A stretch of DNA of 9,352 nucleotides, taken from an uncultured Desulfobulbaceae bacterium. GTDB lineage: Bacteria > Desulfobacterota > Desulfobulbia > Desulfobulbales > Desulfobulbaceae. The translations under genes were made by a program, and so were the position numbers. Below are positions 7,101 through 9,352 of this stretch, piece after piece. Position 1 is the stretch's first letter. Each line of letters starts with the position of its first letter. The notes beneath the pieces were generated by a model that saw only the letters and a program-made list of their open reading frames with translations, was not told the DNA's origin and ran no database searches. The stretch lies in contig CALZIH010000090.1 of assembly GCA_945787305.1 (NCBI GenBank), positions 1 through 9,352 on the forward strand, given 5' to 3'.

Positions 7101-8370
7101 GACGATGGAGATCGACCACATGCGGCAGTAACTCCTTTGTATACATGTCTGCCGAGTCCTGGCCGCCACTTGCCATCAACGCGTCCAACCCTTGGGCGAT
7201 AACGTCCAGGGCAATTTTCAAAACCAAGGAACTCTCTTCCTCGGTCATGACCGTTTTGAGAAGATCCATTTTTTCGACTTCCTGTAATGGATCCACATGA
7301 AGCCGAGCCAATGTCAAAACGGCACAAGCCCTGACCTGAACCGTTGTATCTTCCAGCATCAGCTTTTGCAGTAATTGCCACACTTGTGACCTATCCTCTG
7401 TTTGCTCACTGCACAACACATCTGCCAATGTCTCGGCCAGGGCTTGACGAACAAAGGGGCTTGGGTCATCTAGAATATACGAAATCAAGGAAGCCATTCG
7501 GCAATGAAATCCAGGGTATGTTCCCAACAATCGTACAGCCCGACGACGGACAAAGATATCATCTCCCCCCTGGGGATGACCAAGCCGTTGACCCAGGGCC
7601 TGGAGAAATGAATCCGGAGAGGTAAGAGCCAACAGGTTCAATGCTGCACATTGTATCCACACATCCTCCTGGATGGCCATTGCCGAACGATATACAAATG
7701 TGACGGTGACTTCCTGGAGTGTGGACAGTTGAAATTGTACTTGCAGGCTGGCAATCCCGCGGGCAATACATGCAAAGGCCGCTCTCCTTACTCGGGGATC
7801 GCCCTGATAGACAAGAAGATTGCGCGTCACGCCCTCAAGGTCGATGCGTTCCCATGTCGTTTCCTGACCTTTGCCGTCAGCCCCGCTTTCAACGGCTGCA
7901 ACTACAGCATTGCCTAATCGATCGAGAATATCGGCAATACGATATTCACTGCCGGCTATTCGCCGCTGACACCGCTCAACTACGGTATCGGCACCAAACC
8001 AGCGACGAAATGCTCGCCGGTCGCCCTGAAGGCGTTGTTTGTCCGCACCCATTCGGGCAGCAAAAGCGAGAATGTGTTCCTGTCGTTCGTGATCGGAAGT
8101 CGCTGTATGCAGTCTTTGGTTAAAATCAGCCAACCCTCGGCGCAGATCGGCAATTGCCTCAATCTCAGTATTAATTTTCAGGCGCAAAAAATCGGTAATT
8201 TGCAGGACAAACCGATCTTTATGGGTATAATCCGGCGTCATCTTCATTTCTCTGCAATATTCGAGAAATTGCCGGGGCAGTTCTTTGTCCTCGCGCTTAT
8301 ACATCTTTCGCTGCAGCTTGGTCCGGTTAAGGGTCAGCAGCTCTGTCAGTTCAGGGACAAACTTCTGCAT
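4150..8370 (-). CDS. pgsB: Giant PgsB/CapB-type poly-gamma-glutamate synthase-like ligase with HEAT-like N-terminal half (1406 aa)
   Basis: Residues 743-1065 resemble the Mur-ligase-fold amide ligase PgsB/CapB, which uses ATP to add glutamate to poly-gamma-glutamate. Visible motifs are the P-loop GTRGKSGT (751-758), KSTGCEA (776-782), WECMALSPDY (827-836), TNTYPDHEDLQGP (853-865), FINGMSANE (981-989) and NNRADRVSRT (1020-1029). Each matches a PgsB counterpart in order. A hydrophobic helix (about 711-731) plus basic residues sits just before the P-loop, as in Bacillus PgsB (about 393 aa). The rest is extra: a coiled helical start (1-160), HEAT-like repeats (about 187-440), an unassigned region (about 496-670) and a C-terminal extension (1066-1406) ending in charged helices. 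There is no signal peptide. The ATG overlaps the barrel gene by 20 nt, with AAGG 6 nt upstream. The substrate is inferred and another amino acid is possible. PgsC and PgsA partners are not in the window. Confidence 0.85.
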   Translation of the reverse strand: MQKFVPELTELLTLNRTKLQRKMYKREDKELPRQFLEYCREMKMTPDYTHKDRFVLQITDFLRLKINTEIEAIADLRRGLADFNQRLHTATSDHERQEHILAFAARMGADKQRLQGDRRAFRRWFGADTVVERCQRRIAGSEYRIADILDRLGNAVVAAVESGADGKGQETTWERIDLEGVTRNLLVYQGDPRVRRAAFACIARGIASLQVQFQLSTLQEVTVTFVYRSAMAIQEDVWIQCAALNLLALTSPDSFLQALGQRLGHPQGGDDIFVRRRAVRLLGTYPGFHCRMASLISYILDDPSPFVRQALAETLADVLCSEQTEDRSQVWQLLQKLMLEDTTVQVRACAVLTLARLHVDPLQEVEKMDLLKTVMTEEESSLVLKIALDVIAQGLDALMASGGQDSADMYTKELLPHVVDLHRHAAALSVRRYAALTREKMIISADSASRDLKEQLADLLQGMKCGESRRLPRLLLKKYGEDAVGRILSLLSQKDFGYSLHATLWGVRVTKGDTFAFRWWRLLHEIRNPKTDKRQGYSHTIGRRYTGSLHAPSAILGELTRTKVPGEPLYMDSEESWRPYLPLPDQVLSCLQNPFRRQPVKLYTAEGITEIRPSRSCVRSWLGAGKLIVNFARFAHKRNWEEDGSEKPEEYIRALEKLGLGVVFSPHKDENGEDDSDPSVERFFLLPLPLMGSDWYYRLRDYFFSVYENTLQDLAVFTLALLLFFVGTRFVMSRIAIRSRRKIDLVVGGWGTRGKSGTERLKAALFEGLGHSLVSKSTGCEAMFLYAYPFGKTREMFLFRPYDKATIWEQYDVVRLSTKLSARIFLWECMALSPDYVRILQHQWMRDDISTITNTYPDHEDLQGPAGYNIPIVMTEFIPKGGNLLTTEEQMLPILELSAAQSGTKFQSVGWQQAGILAPDILNRFPYEEHPYNIALVEAMAKELGIDPDFALKEMADRVIADIGVLLEFPRARVRSRDLQFINGMSANERFGAMSNWRRMGFDSHDPRKEPGVILSTVVNNRADRVSRTLMFAGIVVFDFAADFHFLIGSNLEGLVGYIHEALDACCLRITLQPEDKDKNSNPLQILEEVARKQRMPTSREELQARLVAMLIGVGLEDDDLPEGAFDDTDALHEWLGEHSLGELSAEILAEFKRQKDVLDSYLELYSQVEHSGKGVGAEQDEQLRRLVRKWFLQKLIVVEDYHATGDQVIDRICRHTPPGLHNRIMGLQNIKGTGLDFVYRWQAWDICYQACEKLVASEGAEFDRALHELSAFQEYGLLSEYHVEKTCELVGNRSSVQAESSQAEIALIKSNMETALTRIKSDLSGAGTRKEKSVVKDHAVKFVGFIESMIDAGDAVRRRKRANRIYKDLAEERISGERAVKELKALNRRQKGGWLWTGLQRIMLH

Positions 8371-9352
8371 CAGACACCTTGTTATTCATCAACTGTGAAG
8401 CACGATTCGCCTTTATGGTGTAAAAGAGGTCATCCTCCGGTCGCAGGTCCCGCATTGCCCTGCCGGCACTGAAATACCAGGTAAGACCAGCCATACCGGT
8501 AAACTCGTCATTATCCAACCGATACTGCCCTCGCATGCCTAACTGTAGGCGTGATTGGTCGCGAAACCAATAATCCCAGCTCAAACCAAGAAACATGTCA
8601 TTTCGATCAATTTTATGGGCTCGGTCTTCATCATCAAAAAAATGGGAAAACTGGTAACGAAAATCCAATCTGGCAGGGCCGAACAATTGACCAAAACCGG
8701 CGGCAAGTCGAATGTTGTCTGGATTGAAGGGGTTCATGTCGGCATTGGTCGTGTAACTGCCCCGGGCAATCAGTACGGTATCCAGCCAGGGCCGGTAGCT
8801 CAAATATTCAGAAAAGCGCAGCCCGCTTCGATGATCGGACTTATAGTCAGTAAAAATATCCTGGTCAATGGTACCGGGAGCATATTTAGAACCATCATCC
8901 AGGCTCAGCAGGCGCCCAAAAATTGATAACATGGGCCGATGCTTGATCTTCGGAGAGAAATAGCGATCCTGGTAAACACTGGCCTTCACGAGAACAGACC
9001 ACTCCGTCCGATTATGATCAAAGATGGCTGATTCCCCGGCTGCCGGATTCTGGGTCAACCCTTGTCCTTCAAGCCTGAACGTGAAAGGAAGCTGCTTGAA
9101 CCTCCTGGTTACATCTCCAATGAGACCAATTGTTGGTCCGCCCAAGGTACGTTTTCTCACAAAAAAAGACGACTTCAGGTATGTCGGCATTTCATCATAT
9201 AAACGGTGATAGGACCCGGTGAGCTGAACAAAGGTCTCTCCTTCTTCGCTATCTGTGTCCTCGTCAACATCCCGACGTTTATTCCAGGAAAGGGAAGCCG
9301 ACCAGGTCCCATCTTCCTGACGCCCCAGCAGGTACTCATCATAAGCCGCGAG
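8351..9352 (-). CDS. Outer-membrane beta-barrel protein, C-terminal part (5' partial)
   Basis: The frame is open from the right edge of the window to the TGA at 8351-8353, giving 333 residues. The ATG at 9188-9190 is internal, since the frame stays open upstream with the same kind of sequence. The protein shows repeated alternating polar/aromatic strands separated by acidic or Asn/Gly turns, for example FVQLTGSYHRLYD, ARLDFRYQFSHFF, DMFLGLSWDYWF, RLQLGMRGQYRL and FTGMAGLTWYFS. This is the pattern of a transmembrane beta-barrel. A polar tail of about 38 residues follows the last clear strand. The protein could be an export porin for the product of the overlapping ligase gene, comparable in role to PgaA or similar polysaccharide porins, but family membership cannot be fixed without the N-terminal part. 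It is first of the three minus-strand genes visible, and its promoter lies outside the window. Confidence 0.8.
   Translation of the reverse strand, partial: LAAYDEYLLGRQEDGTWSASLSWNKRRDVDEDTDSEEGETFVQLTGSYHRLYDEMPTYLKSSFFVRKRTLGGPTIGLIGDVTRRFKQLPFTFRLEGQGLTQNPAAGESAIFDHNRTEWSVLVKASVYQDRYFSPKIKHRPMLSIFGRLLSLDDGSKYAPGTIDQDIFTDYKSDHRSGLRFSEYLSYRPWLDTVLIARGSYTTNADMNPFNPDNIRLAAGFGQLFGPARLDFRYQFSHFFDDEDRAHKIDRNDMFLGLSWDYWFRDQSRLQLGMRGQYRLDNDEFTGMAGLTWYFSAGRAMRDLRPEDDLFYTIKANRASQLMNNKVSDAEVCP
8377..8380 (-). promoter_or_regulatory. Ribosome binding site of the ligase gene, inside the barrel gene
   Basis: AAGG on the minus strand lies 6 nt before the ATG at 8368-8370, within the last codons of the barrel gene. 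Because it is embedded in translated sequence, the ligase is probably translated by coupling to the barrel protein, which supports joint function. Confidence 0.55.

Noticed and set aside
8351..9190. Barrel gene starting at the ATG at 9190
   Set aside because: The frame stays open to the window edge and the upstream codons continue the barrel-like strand pattern (FVQLTGSYHRLYD), so this Met is internal.
8351..9352. Calling the barrel protein PgaA
   Set aside because: PgaA would be expected on the plus strand ahead of pgaB. No PgaA-specific motif could be recognised in the part seen, and this gene is coupled to the ligase on the opposite strand.

Overview
The window looks like chromosomal DNA of a Gram-negative bacterium. 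One gene encodes an outer-membrane beta-barrel, and the PNAG genes are of the pga type with PgaB and PgaD. The gene mix (a pga operon, a CPxC-type conserved protein and a very large PgsB/CapB-like ligase) suggests Desulfobacterota or a related group, but that placement is inference. The window is almost entirely coding. No tRNA, rRNA, CRISPR array or mobile element is visible, and no gene-free stretch reaches 300 bases.

Left arm, plus strand (1-3104): the 3' part of a PNAG (poly-beta-1,6-N-acetylglucosamine) operon. In order it holds the C-terminal domain of PgaB (5' end outside the window), the glycosyltransferase PgaC, the small membrane partner PgaD, and a fourth gene for a cysteine-bearing protein of unknown function. 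pgaB/pgaC overlap by 8 nt and pgaC/pgaD by 4 nt. The fourth gene follows 22 nt later with its own Shine-Dalgarno sequence, so all four are probably one transcript. PgaC and PgaD make and move the polymer across the inner membrane. PgaB modifies it in the periplasm. A PgaA-type porin would be expected upstream, outside the window.

Right arm, minus strand (9352 down to 3142): an outer-membrane beta-barrel protein (5' end outside the window), then a 1406-residue protein whose gene overlaps the barrel gene by 20 nt, then a tRNA-dihydrouridine synthase. The 1406-residue protein has an N-terminal helical/HEAT-like half, one transmembrane segment, a poly-gamma-glutamate synthase (PgsB/CapB) type Mur-ligase domain and a long C-terminal extension. 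The barrel and ligase look like the core of a polymer synthesis and export system, possibly for a poly-amino-acid chain across a double membrane. No PgsC/CapC or PgsA/CapA partner lies inside the window.

The two arms converge on a 37-nt gap (3105-3141), so two apparent exopolymer loci sit tail to tail. The enlarged PgsB-like ligase coupled to an outer-membrane barrel is the strongest candidate for an undescribed system here.
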